A DNA stretch of 64,000 bases from Actinotalea sp. Marseille-Q4924 (GCF_916618755.1 NZ_CAKAKB010000003.1:124001-188000), one strand, 5' to 3'. Counted from the first letter of the stretch, positions 1 through 9,518 are shown. The notes: a model not told the origin generated them from the letters alone. Made by a program: numbers and translations.

Positions 1-128
1 CCGCCGAGCTGTGCCGCGTCGTCGCCCAGTACCGTCCCGAGCGCGTCCGCCCGGGTGTCACCGGCCTCACGCGGGAGCAGCTCGCGGCGCCCTTCGCCAC
101 GTTCCTGGAGCGCCGCGCGACCCCGTGA
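1..128 (+). CDS. 3' end of an unidentified gene, truncated by the window edge
   Basis: An open frame enters from the left edge and stops at the TGA at 126-128, leaving about 41 C-terminal residues ending in FLERRATP. The codons are strongly G/C-ending like the real genes nearby. Too little is present to recognise a family. An 11-bp inverted repeat (158-183) lies just downstream. Confidence 0.5.
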   Translation, partial: AELCRVVAQYRPERVRPGVTGLTREQLAAPFATFLERRATP

Positions 129-157
129 CGCGCCTGCTGCCCGGCTGGTGGTCTGCC

Positions 158-183
158 ATGCTGAGACGACGACGTCTCAGCAT
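158..183. promoter_or_regulatory. Perfect inverted repeat upstream of fdhA
   Basis: ATGCTGAGACG and CGTCTCAGCAT form 11-bp perfect arms around a 4-nt spacer (ACGA). No T-run follows, and the TGAGACG...CGTCTCA form resembles TetR/GntR-type operators. It could instead end transcription of the partial upstream gene. It lies about 150 bp before the fdhA start. Confidence 0.55.
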
Positions 184-330
184 CCGACCCGGTACCCCGG
201 CTCCGTGCGTGGTCACGATCCGGTCACGGTCCGATCCCGATTCCGCTCGCGGTACCGGCCTGCGAGGTCGAAGGTGGAGGGACGGGCCGACCAGCAGGGG
301 TCGGTCCATGACGGTCAAGGAGGATCGTCC

Positions 331-1551
331 GTGTCAGGAAACCGCGCTATCGCGTACAAGGGTCCGGGCAAGGTCGAGGTCATCGACGTCGACTACCCGA
401 CCTTCGAGCTCCAGGACGGGCCCGGCGTCAACCCCGCCAACGTCGGCCGCAAGGTGAACCACGGCGTCATCCTCAAGACGGTGGCGACGAACATCTGCGG
501 CTCGGACCAGCACATGGTCCGCGGTCGGACGACCGCGCCGACCGACCTGGTCCTCGGCCACGAGATCACCGGCGAGGTGGTCGAGGTCGGCTCGGACGTC
601 GAGTTCATCAAGGTCGGCGACCTCGTCTCGGTGCCGTTCAACATCGCCTGCGGCCGCTGCCGCAACTGCAAGGAACGCAAGACCGGCATCTGCCTCAACG
701 TGAACCCCGACCGCCCGGGCAGCGCCTACGGGTACGTGGACATGGGCGGCTGGGTCGGCGGGCAGGCCGAGTACGTGCTCGTGCCCTACGCCGACTGGAA
801 CCTGCTGAAGTTCCCGGACAAGGACCGGGCGATGGAGAAGATCCTCGACCTCGCCATGCTGTCGGACATCTTCCCGACGGGCTTCCACGGTGCGGTCACG
901 GCCGGCGTCGGCGTCGGTGCGACGGTCTACGTCGCCGGTGCCGGCCCGGTGGGCCTCGCCGCTGCCACGGGCGCACAGCTGCTGGGCGCCGCCGTCGTGA
1001 TCGTGGGCGACCTCAACGAGGACCGGCTCGCCCAGGCCCGCAGCTTCGGCTGCGAGACCATCGACGTGTCCAAGGGCGACCCGGGGGAGCAGATCGCGGA
1101 GATCCTCGGGGTGCCCGAGGTGGACTGCGGCGTCGACGCCGTCGGCTTCGAGGCGCGCGGCCACGGCCAGGACGCGAGCCACGAGGCGCCGGCGACGGTG
1201 CTCAACTCGCTCATGGACATCACCAAGGCCGGTGGGGCGCTCGGCATCCCCGGCCTGTACGTCACGGGTGACCCGGGCGGCATCGACGAGGCCGCCCAGA
1301 AGGGCTCCCTGTCGCTCAGCCTGGGCACCGGCTGGGCCAAGTCGCTGTCCTTCACCACGGGCCAGTGCCCGGTCATGAAGTACAACCGCGACCTCATGAT
1401 GGCGATCCTGCACGACCGGGTGAGCATCGCGAAGAACGTCAAGGCGACCCCGATCACGCTCGACAAGGCCCCGGAGGGCTACGCCGAGTTCGACGCGGGC
1501 GCGGCGAAGAAGTACGTGCTCGACCCGAACGGGTACCTCGGCGCCGCCTGA
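331..1551 (+). CDS. fdhA: Glutathione-independent formaldehyde dehydrogenase
   Basis: A zinc-dependent medium-chain dehydrogenase of 406 aa that oxidises formaldehyde to formate with NAD in the cytoplasm. The GTG start at 331 is chosen because AAGGAGG lies 8 nt upstream and the family is about 400 aa long. Catalytic-zinc ligands are visible as Cys56 and His77 (GHE). The structural-zinc lobe has Cys107, 110, 113 and 121 in the CxxCxxC pattern of the Pseudomonas putida enzyme. The NAD-binding GAGPVG motif and a C-terminal half of the same family complete the match. The next gene, on the opposite strand, is a formate-dehydrogenase-like oxidoreductase, which fits removal of the formate product. 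Confidence 0.93.
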   Translation: MSGNRAIAYKGPGKVEVIDVDYPTFELQDGPGVNPANVGRKVNHGVILKTVATNICGSDQHMVRGRTTAPTDLVLGHEITGEVVEVGSDVEFIKVGDLVSVPFNIACGRCRNCKERKTGICLNVNPDRPGSAYGYVDMGGWVGGQAEYVLVPYADWNLLKFPDKDRAMEKILDLAMLSDIFPTGFHGAVTAGVGVGATVYVAGAGPVGLAAATGAQLLGAAVVIVGDLNEDRLAQARSFGCETIDVSKGDPGEQIAEILGVPEVDCGVDAVGFEARGHGQDASHEAPATVLNSLMDITKAGGALGIPGLYVTGDPGGIDEAAQKGSLSLSLGTGWAKSLSFTTGQCPVMKYNRDLMMAILHDRVSIAKNVKATPITLDKAPEGYAEFDAGAAKKYVLDPNGYLGAA

Positions 1552-1560
1552 GGACCACGC

Positions 1561-1593
1561 GGCGGGCCCGGGCCCTCGGGGTCCGGGCCCGCC
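1561..1593. terminator. Bidirectional hairpin terminator
   Basis: GGCGGGCCCGG and its exact complement CCGGGCCCGCC form an 11-bp stem with an 11-nt loop, between the convergent ends of fdhA and the FdhF-type gene. There is no clear T-tract, as is common in high-GC actinobacteria. Confidence 0.75.
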
Positions 1594-1623
1594 GTGCGTC
1601 CCACGGCGCCCGGCCCGCTGCGC

Positions 1624-3966
1624 TCAGGCGGCCGCCGGCTCCAGACGGATGACGACGCTCTTGCTCGTGGGGGTGTTCGAGTCGTCGGCGGTGGAGTCGA
1701 GCGGCACGAGCACGTTCGTCTCGGGGAAGTAGGCGGCGGCGCAGCCCCGGGCCGTGTCGTAGGCGACGACGCGGAAGGCCTCGGCCCGCCGCTCGACGCC
1801 GTCGGTGAACTCCGACACGAGGTCCACCACGTCGCCGTCGGCGAACCCCAGCTCGTCCAGGTCGGCGGCGTTGACCAGGACCACGCGCCGCCCGCCGTGG
1901 ATGCCGCGGTACCGGTCGTCCGGGCCGTAGACCGTGGTGTTGTACTGGTCGTGGGACCGCAGGGTCTGCAGCAGCAGGCGGCCGGGCGGCGTCCGGGGCC
2001 ACCACAGCGGGGTCGTCGTGAAGTGTGCCTTCGTGCTCGTCGTCTCGAAGGTCCGGACGTCGTGCGGGCCGTGCGGCAGCCGGAAGCCGCCGGGGTCGTC
2101 GATGCGTCGCTCGTAGTCCACGAACCCCGGCACCACCGCCTCGATGTGCCGGCGGATCAGACGGTAGTCGTCCTCCATCGCCTGCCAGTCCGCCTCCGGA
2201 GCGCCCGGCCGCGGGCGGCCGTCGTCGTCGTGGAAGAGCGCGCTGGCCAGGCGGCACACGATCGCGATCTCCGAGAGCAGGCCCTTCGCCGGGGGCTGCA
2301 GGTGTCCCGAGGACGCGTGGACCATCGACATCGAGTCCTCGACCGTGACGCGCTGCCGGCCGGTGCGCTGGACGTCGAGGTCGGAGCGTCCGAGGGTCGG
2401 CAGGATGATCGCCGTCCGCCCGGGCGCGAGGTGGGAGTGGTTGAGCTTCGTGCTGACCTGCACGGTCATCGCGCAGGAGCGCAGCGCGGCCTCGGTGACC
2501 GCCGTGTCCGGCGCGGCCTTGAGGAAGTTGCCGCCCATCCCCATGAAGAAGCGCACCCGGCCGTCGCGCATGGCGCGGATCGTGTCCACGGTGTCGTGCC
2601 CCGCCTCGCGCGGGCTGGCGAAGCCGAACTCCGCCTCGAGCCGGTCCAGGAACGGCTGCGGCATCTTCTCGAAGATGCCCATCGTGCGGTCGCCCTGGAC
2701 GTTGGAGTGCCCGCGCACCGGGAGCAGGCCCGCGCCGGGGCGCCCGAGGTTGCCCTGGAGCAGCACGAGGTTGACGATCTCCTTGATCGTCGCGACGGCG
2801 TGCTTGTGCTGGGTGAGCCCCATGGCCCAGGCGACGATCGTCCGGTCGGAGTCGAGGAGCATCTCGCCGACCTCGCGGATCTGCGCCTCGCTCAGGCCCG
2901 TCGCCTCCTCGATGTCGCTCCACGGTGTCGCCCGCAGGTTCGCGGCGTACTCCTCGATGCCCACGGTGTGCTGCTCGACGAAGGCGTGGTCCAGCACCGA
3001 GGTCAGGCCGATCGAGCGCCGACCGGCGTCCTCCGCCTCGAGCAGCACCTTGCCCAGACCCAGGAACACGCCCAGGTCCCCGCCGAGGCGCACCTGGAGG
3101 TGGACGTCCGCGATCCGCGTCCCCCGGCCGAGCATGCCGTGGACCCGCTGGGGGTTCCGGTAGTGGGTGAGCCCGGCCTCCGGCAGCGGGTTGATCGCGA
3201 CGATCCGCGCGCCCTGCTCCTTCGCCTTCTCCAGCGAGGTCAGCATGCGCGGGTGGTTCGTCCCGGGGTTCTGCCCCGCGATGAGGATGAGCTTGGCGGT
3301 CTCGACGTCGTGCAGCGTGACCGAGCCCTTGCCGATGCCGATCGTCTTGCCGAGCGCCTCGCCGGAGGACTCGTGGCACATGTTCGAGCAGTCGGGGAGG
3401 TTGTTCGTGCCGTACCCCCGGACCATGAGCTGGTAGAGGAACGCCGCCTCGTTCGACGTCCGGCCGGAGGTGTAGAACGCCGCCTGGTCGGGGCTGTCGA
3501 GGCTCCGGAGCTGGTCCGCGATGCGCCGGAAGGCGTCCTCCCAGCTGATCGGGCGGTAGTGGGTGTCGCCGTCCTCGCGCAGCATCGGCGTCGTGAGGCG
3601 GCCCTGGCGGTTGAGCCAGTGGTCGTCGCGCTCGTACAGGGCGTCGATCGAGTGCTCCGCGAAGAGCTCCGGCCGGACCTTCTTGCGCGTCGCCTCCGAC
3701 GCGAGCGCCTTGGCGCCGTTCTCGCAGAACTCGGCGTGGCTGCGGTCCGGTGCGCTCGGGTCGGGCCAGGCGCAGCTCATGCAGTCGAAGCCGGCGGGCT
3801 GGTTCATCCGGAGCAGACCGCTGAGCGTCCGGACCGGCCCCATCTCCCGCAGCGCGTGCTGCATCGCCGTCGTCACGCCCGGCACACCGGCCGCGGTGCG
3901 CTTGCGGCGACCCACCTCCACCGTGTCGGCGGGTCGGTCGAGGTCGTCTGCGGGCGTCGTCGCCAT
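1624..3966 (-). CDS. FdhF/YdeP-family molybdopterin oxidoreductase
   Basis: A 780-aa cytoplasmic molybdopterin-guanine-dinucleotide oxidoreductase of the FdhF/YdeP type. No signal peptide is visible. The N-terminal segment contains a short cysteine cluster ([11 protein letters not shown], then FCENG). Further on come the conserved molybdopterin stretches [34 protein letters not shown] and [12 protein letters not shown], then a C-terminal molybdopterin-dinucleotide-binding domain ([18 protein letters not shown]). FdhD lies divergently 53 bp away and FdhA converges on it. A formate dehydrogenase role is inferred; YdeP-type homologues are often of uncertain substrate. The start is fixed by a TAGCAT box 6 nt upstream, indicating a leaderless mRNA. 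Confidence 0.9.
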   Translation of the reverse strand: MATTPADDLDRPADTVEVGRRKRTAAGVPGVTTAMQHALREMGPVRTLSGLLRMNQPAGFDCMSCAWPDPSAPDRSHAEFCENGAKALASEATRKKVRPELFAEHSIDALYERDDHWLNRQGRLTTPMLREDGDTHYRPISWEDAFRRIADQLRSLDSPDQAAFYTSGRTSNEAAFLYQLMVRGYGTNNLPDCSNMCHESSGEALGKTIGIGKGSVTLHDVETAKLILIAGQNPGTNHPRMLTSLEKAKEQGARIVAINPLPEAGLTHYRNPQRVHGMLGRGTRIADVHLQVRLGGDLGVFLGLGKVLLEAEDAGRRSIGLTSVLDHAFVEQHTVGIEEYAANLRATPWSDIEEATGLSEAQIREVGEMLLDSDRTIVAWAMGLTQHKHAVATIKEIVNLVLLQGNLGRPGAGLLPVRGHSNVQGDRTMGIFEKMPQPFLDRLEAEFGFASPREAGHDTVDTIRAMRDGRVRFFMGMGGNFLKAAPDTAVTEAALRSCAMTVQVSTKLNHSHLAPGRTAIILPTLGRSDLDVQRTGRQRVTVEDSMSMVHASSGHLQPPAKGLLSEIAIVCRLASALFHDDDGRPRPGAPEADWQAMEDDYRLIRRHIEAVVPGFVDYERRIDDPGGFRLPHGPHDVRTFETTSTKAHFTTTPLWWPRTPPGRLLLQTLRSHDQYNTTVYGPDDRYRGIHGGRRVVLVNAADLDELGFADGDVVDLVSEFTDGVERRAEAFRVVAYDTARGCAAAYFPETNVLVPLDSTADDSNTPTSKSVVIRLEPAAA

Positions 3967-3972
3967 CCACCC

Positions 3973-3978
3973 ATGCTA
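3973..3978 (-). promoter_or_regulatory. -10 box of a leaderless transcript (FdhF/YdeP gene)
   Basis: TAGCAT on the minus strand ends 6 nt before the ATG at 3966, so transcription would begin at or next to the start codon. Confidence 0.6.
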
Positions 3979-4019
3979 GGTCGGCGGCGCCCGTACGGCT
4001 CCTGGTACAGGCTGTCCTC

Positions 4020-4871
4020 ATGCGGATCACGAAACGGTGGCGGGTGCGCCGGCTCTCTGCCGACGGCGGCACGCGCGATCGCGCCGACGTGCTCGCGGGC
4101 GAGGAGCCGCTCGAGATCCGCGTGGGGGGACGCTCGTACGCGGTCACGATGCGCACCCCCGGGCACGACGTCGAGCTGGTGGCCGGGTTCCTCGTCTCGG
4201 AGGGCGTCCTGGCGGCGGCCGACGACGTCCTGCTCATGGACGACCGCGCCGGGGTCACGGCCACGGGGGAGCGGGACCGGAACGTGGTGGACGTGCGGCT
4301 CGCCCCCGGGGTCGCGCCGCCCGACGCGTCGCGGCACCGGCACGTCTACACGACGAGCAGCTGCGGGGTGTGCGGGACGGCGTCGATCGACGCGGTGCGG
4401 ACGGTCAGCCGGTTCGACGTGGCGTCCGACGACGTCGCGGTCCCGCTGCGCACGCTGCTGGGGCTGCCCGCGCGGCTGCGTGCGGAGCAGGAGGTGTTCG
4501 GCCGCACCGGCGGCGTGCACGCGGCGGCGCTGCTGTCGATCCCGGCACAGGGGGGCCCGCACGACGACGACGGCGCGCTGCTGTGCGTCCGGGAGGACGT
4601 CGGGCGGCACAACGCGGTGGACAAGGTCGTCGGGTGGGCGGTGCTGGGCGGCAGGCTCCCGCTGCGCCGGACCGTCCTGCAGGTGTCCGGGCGCGCGTCC
4701 TTCGAGCTCGTGCAGAAGGCGGCCATGGCGGGGATCCCGGTGCTCTCGGCGGTGTCCGCGCCGTCCGCGCTCGCGGTGGAGCTCGGGGAGGAGCTCGGCG
4801 TCACCGTCGTCGGCTTCAACCGCGGGGACGCGCTCAACGTGTACAGCCGCGTGGAGCGCGTCGTGCCGTGA
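4020..4871 (+). CDS. fdhD: Formate dehydrogenase accessory sulfurtransferase FdhD
   Basis: A 283-aa protein that carries sulfur from a cysteine desulfurase to the molybdenum cofactor of formate dehydrogenases. The mobile cysteine loop is present as SSCGVCG with Cys115 and Cys118. Family segments such as [15 protein letters not shown], the [15 protein letters not shown] block and [18 protein letters not shown] are all visible. It is divergent from the molybdopterin oxidoreductase across only 53 bp, so the two are probably co-regulated and FdhD is likely its dedicated maturase. Confidence 0.95.
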   Translation: MRITKRWRVRRLSADGGTRDRADVLAGEEPLEIRVGGRSYAVTMRTPGHDVELVAGFLVSEGVLAAADDVLLMDDRAGVTATGERDRNVVDVRLAPGVAPPDASRHRHVYTTSSCGVCGTASIDAVRTVSRFDVASDDVAVPLRTLLGLPARLRAEQEVFGRTGGVHAAALLSIPAQGGPHDDDGALLCVREDVGRHNAVDKVVGWAVLGGRLPLRRTVLQVSGRASFELVQKAAMAGIPVLSAVSAPSALAVELGEELGVTVVGFNRGDALNVYSRVERVVP

Positions 4872-4885
4872 GCCGCGAGGGTCGG

Positions 4886-5203
4886 TCAGAGGTCGACCAG
4901 CTCCACGCGCACGTGGGTCGTCGTGCCGGGCAGCAGACCCTCGGCGGTACGGACGGCCTTCTTCACCGGGAGGACGTACGTGCCGGCGGAGGAGTCCGGG
5001 AACAGGGAGGTGCGCCACACCGTCCGGCCGATCGTCACCTCCACGCGGACCGACCCGAAGCCGCGCGCCCTGCTGCCGACCACGTCGAGGATCTCGTCCG
5101 CCTGCGCCTCCGGCACGCTGACGAAGGTCCAGGTGTCGGTCTTGCGGGCGTCCCACACCCACACCTCCGCGTCGAACTCGTACGCCGTGCCCGCGGTGCT
5201 CAC
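4886..5203 (-). CDS. DUF1905 domain protein
   Basis: A small cytoplasmic protein of about 105 aa made of one DUF1905-type beta-rich domain (YEFDAEVWVWD near the start, GSVRVEVTIGRTVWRTSLFPD in the middle, a C-terminal LPVKKAVR segment). The function of the family is unknown. Two GTG starts are possible, at 5203 and 5221. The downstream one is chosen because homologues begin just before the YEF strand. Neither has a strong ribosome-binding site. Confidence 0.75.
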   Translation of the reverse strand: MSTAGTAYEFDAEVWVWDARKTDTWTFVSVPEAQADEILDVVGSRARGFGSVRVEVTIGRTVWRTSLFPDSSAGTYVLPVKKAVRTAEGLLPGTTTHVRVELVDL

Positions 5204-5281
5204 CGGGACAGCGTGGCGCACGGCACCGACAGGACGCGCTGTCGCGCTCCTGGCGTCCGGGGGTGACCGCGCGAGGGCGCG

Positions 5282-6205
5282 TCAGCGCACGACGTTCTCC
5301 AGCGGCTCGCCGGCCGAGAAGCGTCGGACCTGCGCCTCGGTCAGCCGGCGCGCGCGCGGCTCGAAGGCGCTCGTGTTGCCGCCGACGTGCGGCGTCATGA
5401 GCAGCCCCCGTGCGTGCCAGAGCGGGTGCCCGGGCGGGGGCGGCTCCGGGTCCGTGACGTCGACGGCGGCGCGCAGCCGCCCGGTCGCCAGCTCCGCGAG
5501 CAGCGCGTCCGTGTCGACGACGGCGCCGCGGGCGACGTTCACCACGACCGCGCCGTCGGGCAGCGCCCCGAGGAACGACGCGTCGACCAGGTGCCGCGTC
5601 GCGGTGGTGAGCGGGACCACGAGGATCACCACGTCCGCCGTCGGCAGCAGGGCAGCGAGCTCGTCGATACCGTGCACCACGGTGCCGTCCGGCTCCCTCC
5701 GGGTCCGGCTCGCGACGGGGACCACCTCGCACTCGAACGGCTCGAGCCGGCGGCCCACGGCCCGGCCGATCGAGCCCCAGCCGACGACGAGGACCCGCCG
5801 GTCGGCGAGCGCGGGGTGGCGCACGTGCGCCCAGCTCTGCGCGGCCTGGTCCCGCACCGCGTCGTCGATCCGGCGCAGCGACGCGATCGTCAGGCCGACG
5901 GCGAGCTCGGCGGTGCTCGCGTCGTGCACCCCCCTCGCGTTGCAGAGGGTCACCCCGGGCGGCACGAGGTCGGCGAGGTGCTCGACGCCCGCGGTCAGCG
6001 ACTGGACCGCGCGCAGCGCGGGCAGCCCGCGGCGCAGCGGGTCGACCGCCCAGGCGTCGAACGTGTACGGCACGACGAAGAGGCCGACCCGGTCCAGGAC
6101 GTCGGCGGCGGGGAGCGGCCCACCGTCCCAGACGGCGACCTCGACGCCGTCCGCCTCGACGGGGAAGGGGCTGAGGACGACGGGTCTGCTCATGGGCCCG
6201 ATCAT
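5282..6205 (-). CDS. D-2-hydroxyacid dehydrogenase (NAD-dependent)
   Basis: A D-isomer-specific 2-hydroxyacid dehydrogenase of about 307 aa. The Rossmann motif appears as VLVVGWGSIGRAVGRRL, followed by the VVPLTTATRHLVD and VVNVARGAVVDTDALLAEL segments that hold the substrate arginine region. Catalytic His is expected in LMTPHVGGNT near the C terminus. Substrate cannot be assigned. The ATG at 6205 is preferred because GGGAG precedes it by about 4 nt; the ATG at 6193 is the alternative. A hairpin at 6261-6293 separates it from the membrane-protein gene upstream. Confidence 0.88.
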   Translation of the reverse strand: MIGPMSRPVVLSPFPVEADGVEVAVWDGGPLPAADVLDRVGLFVVPYTFDAWAVDPLRRGLPALRAVQSLTAGVEHLADLVPPGVTLCNARGVHDASTAELAVGLTIASLRRIDDAVRDQAAQSWAHVRHPALADRRVLVVGWGSIGRAVGRRLEPFECEVVPVASRTRREPDGTVVHGIDELAALLPTADVVILVVPLTTATRHLVDASFLGALPDGAVVVNVARGAVVDTDALLAELATGRLRAAVDVTDPEPPPPGHPLWHARGLLMTPHVGGNTSAFEPRARRLTEAQVRRFSAGEPLENVVR

Positions 6206-6260
6206 CCCGCTCCCACTCGCTGCCCGACGCCCTGTCCGAGCCCGTCGGAGCCCCTCGTCG

Positions 6261-6293
6261 GGACGGCCCGCCCCCGCGAGGGACGGGCCGTCC
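6261..6293. terminator. Hairpin terminator
   Basis: GGACGGCCCG pairs exactly with CGGGCCGTCC across a 13-nt loop, just after the stop of the minus-strand membrane protein gene at 6312. Confidence 0.7.
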
Positions 6294-6311
6294 GCCGTGC
6301 AGGGCAGCGGG

Positions 6312-6863
6312 TCAGCGCTTCGCGAGCTTGGCGAGGATCCCCTGCTTGACCTCCTCGGGCTTCTGCAGCTCACCCTGCTGCGCGTTGAGCACCAGCACCG
6401 AGCCGACGAGCGCCGGGGTCACCCACTGGAGCACCTTCTGCTGCTTCTGAGCCTTCGCCACGTCCTCGGGAGTGGCCGCGGACGGCGTCACCGCGCTCTC
6501 GGCGGGGGCGTCGGCGGCCTGGGCGATCTTCGCGCCGAGGGCACCGCTCCAGGCGGTGGTCCCCAGGGCGGCGGCGGTCAGCGCGAGCTTCGCGACCGTG
6601 CTGGCGCCCACGCCCTGCTGGACGGCGAGACGGTCCTTGTTCGCCCAGAGCAGGCCGGCGCCCCCGACGAGGTGCGCACCGATCGCGGCCGCGTTGAGCG
6701 GCGCCCACTTGCCCCACCCTGCGGAGGCCGTCTTGAGGCGCTCGGTGGGGTTGGAGACGACCTTCGAGGCGCCGTTGAGGCCGACGGCACCCATGAGGTT
6801 GCCGCCGAACCACGCGGCGGCGCCGAGGTCGTGCAGCGAGCGGATGACGGTGTTCGTGCTCAT
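6312..6863 (-). CDS. Membrane protein of unknown function
   Basis: A 183-aa protein with about four hydrophobic segments: around residues 10-30, 55-75, 85-110 and near WVTPALVGSVLVLNAQQ. An Ala/Pro-rich loop (AADAPAESAVTPSAATPEDVA) lies between the third and fourth, and the C terminus is Lys-rich (KQGILAKLAKR). I do not recognise a functional family; similar uncharacterised proteins occur in actinobacteria. Transcription probably ends at the hairpin at 6261-6293. Confidence 0.8.
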   Translation of the reverse strand: MSTNTVIRSLHDLGAAAWFGGNLMGAVGLNGASKVVSNPTERLKTASAGWGKWAPLNAAAIGAHLVGGAGLLWANKDRLAVQQGVGASTVAKLALTAAALGTTAWSGALGAKIAQAADAPAESAVTPSAATPEDVAKAQKQQKVLQWVTPALVGSVLVLNAQQGELQKPEEVKQGILAKLAKR

Positions 6864-7038
6864 GGGTGTCCCCCAAAGGGTGTCGTCGGAGCGCTGGAGG
6901 CGCGGGCGCGGCGGGCCGCCGCGCGACGTCCACCGTCCGTCGAGGTCTTCATGAGCGCATCTGGGGGAGCACGCCGGGTCGGGTCCGGCCAGGGCGCGCT
7001 CAGGTGATCACGGGGGCGCGGCGTAGCATCTCGCCTTT

Positions 7039-8409
7039 GTGAGCGCTCTCGTGGAGGCCGTGCTGCCGCGTCGCCTCGGCACCGACTTCCGGTGGCTCAT
7101 GGGCTCGTCCTGGACGAGCAACCTGGGTGACGGCATCGCGCTCGCGGCGGGACCCCTGCTGGTGGCCTCTCTGACGGACGACGCGCGGGTCGTCGCGCTG
7201 GCGGCGGGTCTGCAGTGGCTCCCACCCCTGCTGCTCGGTCTGCCGGCCGGTGCGCTCACGGACCGGCTGGACCGCCGCCGCATCGTCATCACGGTCAACG
7301 TCGTCCGCGTCGTGGTGCTGCTCGTGCTGGCAGCGCTCCTGCTCACGGGCCAGGCGCCGGTCGTCGTCGTCCTCGTGACCCTCTTCGTGCTCGCCAGCGC
7401 CGAGGTGTTCGCGGACAACAGCGCCCAGACGTTCCTGCCGACGCTCGTCGCGCGCGACGACCTCGCCGTGGCGAACGCCCGGCTGCAGGCCGGCTTCGTC
7501 ACCGTCAACCAGCTCGCCGGGCCGCCGATCGGCGCCGCGCTCTTCGCCCTCGGCGCGATGTGGCCGTGGTCCACGCAGGCGCTGGTCATGGCGCTGAGCG
7601 TCGCGCTCGTGTCCCGCGTGGCCCTGCCCCCGCACGGCCGGGAGCGGGCGCCGCGCTCGCACCTGCGGCGCGACATCGCCGAGGGCTTCCGGTGGGTGCG
7701 CCACCACGCCGCCGTGCGGACGCTCGTCATCACGATCCTCGTGTTCAACGTGACGTTCGGGGCGGCGTGGTCGGTGCTCGTGCTGTACGCGACCGAACGG
7801 ATCGGACTCGGTCCCGTCGGCTACGGACTGCTCACGACCGTCGGCGCGGTCGGCGGCGTCGTCGGCATCGCGGCGTACGGGTGGCTGACGCGCCGGGTCA
7901 GCCTGGGCAACCTCATGCGCGCGGGCCTCGTCATCGAGGCGCTGACGCACCTGGGGCTCGCTCTGGCCCGGAGCCCGTGGGTCGCGCTGCCGATCTTCTT
8001 CGTCTTCGGCCTCCACGCCTTCGTCTGGGGGACGACCTCGACGACGATCCGCCAGCGCGCCGTGCCGCGCGAGCTCCAGGGCCGCGTGGGCAGCGTCAAC
8101 CTCGTCGGGGTGTTCGGAGGGCTCGTCGTCGGCTCCGCCATCGGCGGCGTGCTCGCCGAGCGGTGGGGCGTGACCGCGCCGTTCTGGTTCGCGTTCGTCG
8201 GGTCGGTGCTGTTCGTCGTCCTGCTCTGGGGGCAGCTGCGGCACGTCGCGCACGCCGACGACGCCCTCACCATCCCTGACGCCCCCGACTCCCGTGACGC
8301 CCCGACGCCCCGGACGCCCCTGACGCCCCGGACGCCCCCGACTCCCGGGACGCCGAGCGGCCCTAGCCGCCGTCAGGCACGGCGCTCCAGGAGCACGGCG
8401 ACCTCGTAG
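7039..8409 (+). CDS. MFS transporter
   Basis: A 456-aa inner-membrane transporter of the major facilitator superfamily, MFS_3/enterobactin-exporter type. Twelve hydrophobic helices are visible, with the loop motif GALTDRLDRRRIVI between helices 2 and 3 and a matching one (YGWLTRRVSLG) in the second half. Substrate is unknown; drug or siderophore efflux is typical. The C-terminal 55 residues are a Pro/Thr/Asp/Arg-rich tail encoded by a degenerate DNA repeat. The last 37 bp overlap the 3' end of rlmC on the other strand. The GTG start follows a TAGCAT box at 7023-7028. Confidence 0.88.
   Translation: MSALVEAVLPRRLGTDFRWLMGSSWTSNLGDGIALAAGPLLVASLTDDARVVALAAGLQWLPPLLLGLPAGALTDRLDRRRIVITVNVVRVVVLLVLAALLLTGQAPVVVVLVTLFVLASAEVFADNSAQTFLPTLVARDDLAVANARLQAGFVTVNQLAGPPIGAALFALGAMWPWSTQALVMALSVALVSRVALPPHGRERAPRSHLRRDIAEGFRWVRHHAAVRTLVITILVFNVTFGAAWSVLVLYATERIGLGPVGYGLLTTVGAVGGVVGIAAYGWLTRRVSLGNLMRAGLVIEALTHLGLALARSPWVALPIFFVFGLHAFVWGTTSTTIRQRAVPRELQGRVGSVNLVGVFGGLVVGSAIGGVLAERWGVTAPFWFAFVGSVLFVVLLWGQLRHVAHADDALTIPDAPDSRDAPTPRTPLTPRTPPTPGTPSGPSRRQARRSRSTATS
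8279..8356. repeat. Degenerate GACGCCCCG-type short tandem repeat
   Basis: About seven imperfect copies of a 9-12 bp unit (CGCCCCGGA / CGCCCCTGA / CCCCCGACTCC) run through the 3' end of the MFS gene and encode its low-complexity Pro/Thr/Arg tail. Confidence 0.6.
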
Positions 8410-9506
8410 TGGGTGGTCTGCGGGAACATGTCGAGCAGCCGCGCCTGCACGGGCGCCAGCGACGGCATCGCGGCGAGGTCGCGCGCGAGGGACACGGCGT
8501 TGCAGCTGGAGTACACGACGTGGCGCGCCCGTGATGCCTCGAGCCACCCGGCCAGCTCGGCACCGATGCCGCGCCGGGGCGGGTTGACGACGACGAGGTC
8601 CGGCGCCGTCTCCGGCGGCGACCGCAGCGCGAACGCCGTCGCGTCGTCGGCGACGAAGCCCGCCCGGACCAGGCCGGCCTCGCCCGCGGACAGTCGCGCG
8701 CTGGCCACGGCCTCGGCGCTCACCTCCACGCCGACGACGTCGCGCCCGGGCGCGGCGAGGTGCAGCGCGAAGCCCCCGACCCCGCAGTACAGGTCCCACA
8801 CGGACCGCGGCGTCGCGGTGTCCACCCAGGCGCGCGCCTGCCGGTACAGGGCGGCGGCGACGGGCGTGTTCGTCTGGAAGAAGCTCTGCGGGCGCAGGTG
8901 CAGGGTGACGTCGTCGAGCCGCATGGGCAAGGTCTCGTGCTCGGTGAGGAGGATCTCCACGTCGCCCTCGAGGACCGCCTTGTGCTCCGGTTGCACGTTG
9001 ACCGACGCCACGCGCACCGCCGGGAGGGCGGCGCGCAGGGTGGGCAGGTGCTTGCGGATGCGGCTCACCGCCTCCGTGGACCGCAGCACGAACCGGACCA
9101 TGAGGTCGCCGTCGGGCGACTCGGTGGCGAGGAGGTGCTTGAGCTCCCCGCGCCGCGCCGGCACGTCGTAGGGGACCAGCGCCGCGAGGGTCACGAAGCG
9201 GGCCAGGGCCGGGAGCGCGGCGTGGAGCCCGGGGGAGTGGAGCCCGCAGTCGCGCAGGTCGACGCCGTGGCCGTCGGCGTCGAGGATGCCGAGGGTCGGG
9301 TGCTCCACCGTGCCGCCGACGACCATCTTCGCCTTGTTCCGGAACCGCTGCTCCGGACTGAGGACGGGCGGCAGCCAGGCGAGGCCGGGTGGGTCGCCGA
9401 GCAGCTCGCGAGCGTGACGCTCCTTGCCCTCGACCTGGTCGGCGTAGGGCGTCGGGAGGAGCGTGCAGGACCGGCACAGCGCCGCGTCGTAGTAGTGGCA
9501 CCGCAC
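8373..9506 (-). CDS. rlmC: 23S rRNA (uracil(747)-C(5))-methyltransferase RlmC
   Basis: A 377-aa SAM-dependent RNA methyltransferase of the RumA/RumB class. The N terminus carries the iron-sulfur cluster cysteines (MRCHYYDAALCRSC). The SAM domain shows WDLYCGVGGFAL, motif IV VVNPPRRGIG and the catalytic cysteine in VVYSSCNAVSLARDL. It lacks the TRAM domain, which separates RlmC-type from RlmD-type enzymes. The GTG start is preferred because TAGACT ends 6 nt upstream and the conserved cysteines begin at residue 3. Confidence 0.92.
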   Translation of the reverse strand: MRCHYYDAALCRSCTLLPTPYADQVEGKERHARELLGDPPGLAWLPPVLSPEQRFRNKAKMVVGGTVEHPTLGILDADGHGVDLRDCGLHSPGLHAALPALARFVTLAALVPYDVPARRGELKHLLATESPDGDLMVRFVLRSTEAVSRIRKHLPTLRAALPAVRVASVNVQPEHKAVLEGDVEILLTEHETLPMRLDDVTLHLRPQSFFQTNTPVAAALYRQARAWVDTATPRSVWDLYCGVGGFALHLAAPGRDVVGVEVSAEAVASARLSAGEAGLVRAGFVADDATAFALRSPPETAPDLVVVNPPRRGIGAELAGWLEASRARHVVYSSCNAVSLARDLAAMPSLAPVQARLLDMFPQTTHYEVAVLLERRA

Positions 9507-9512
9507 CCGCGG

Positions 9513-9518
9513 AGTCTA
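9513..9518 (-). promoter_or_regulatory. -10 box of a leaderless transcript (rlmC)
   Basis: TAGACT on the minus strand lies 6 nt before the GTG start at 9506. Confidence 0.6.

Noticed and set aside
1454-4264. Very long open frames opposite or overlapping the molybdopterin oxidoreductase gene
   Set aside because: They are Arg/Pro/Ala-rich shadows of a real gene, as expected in high-GC DNA, and have no family resemblance.
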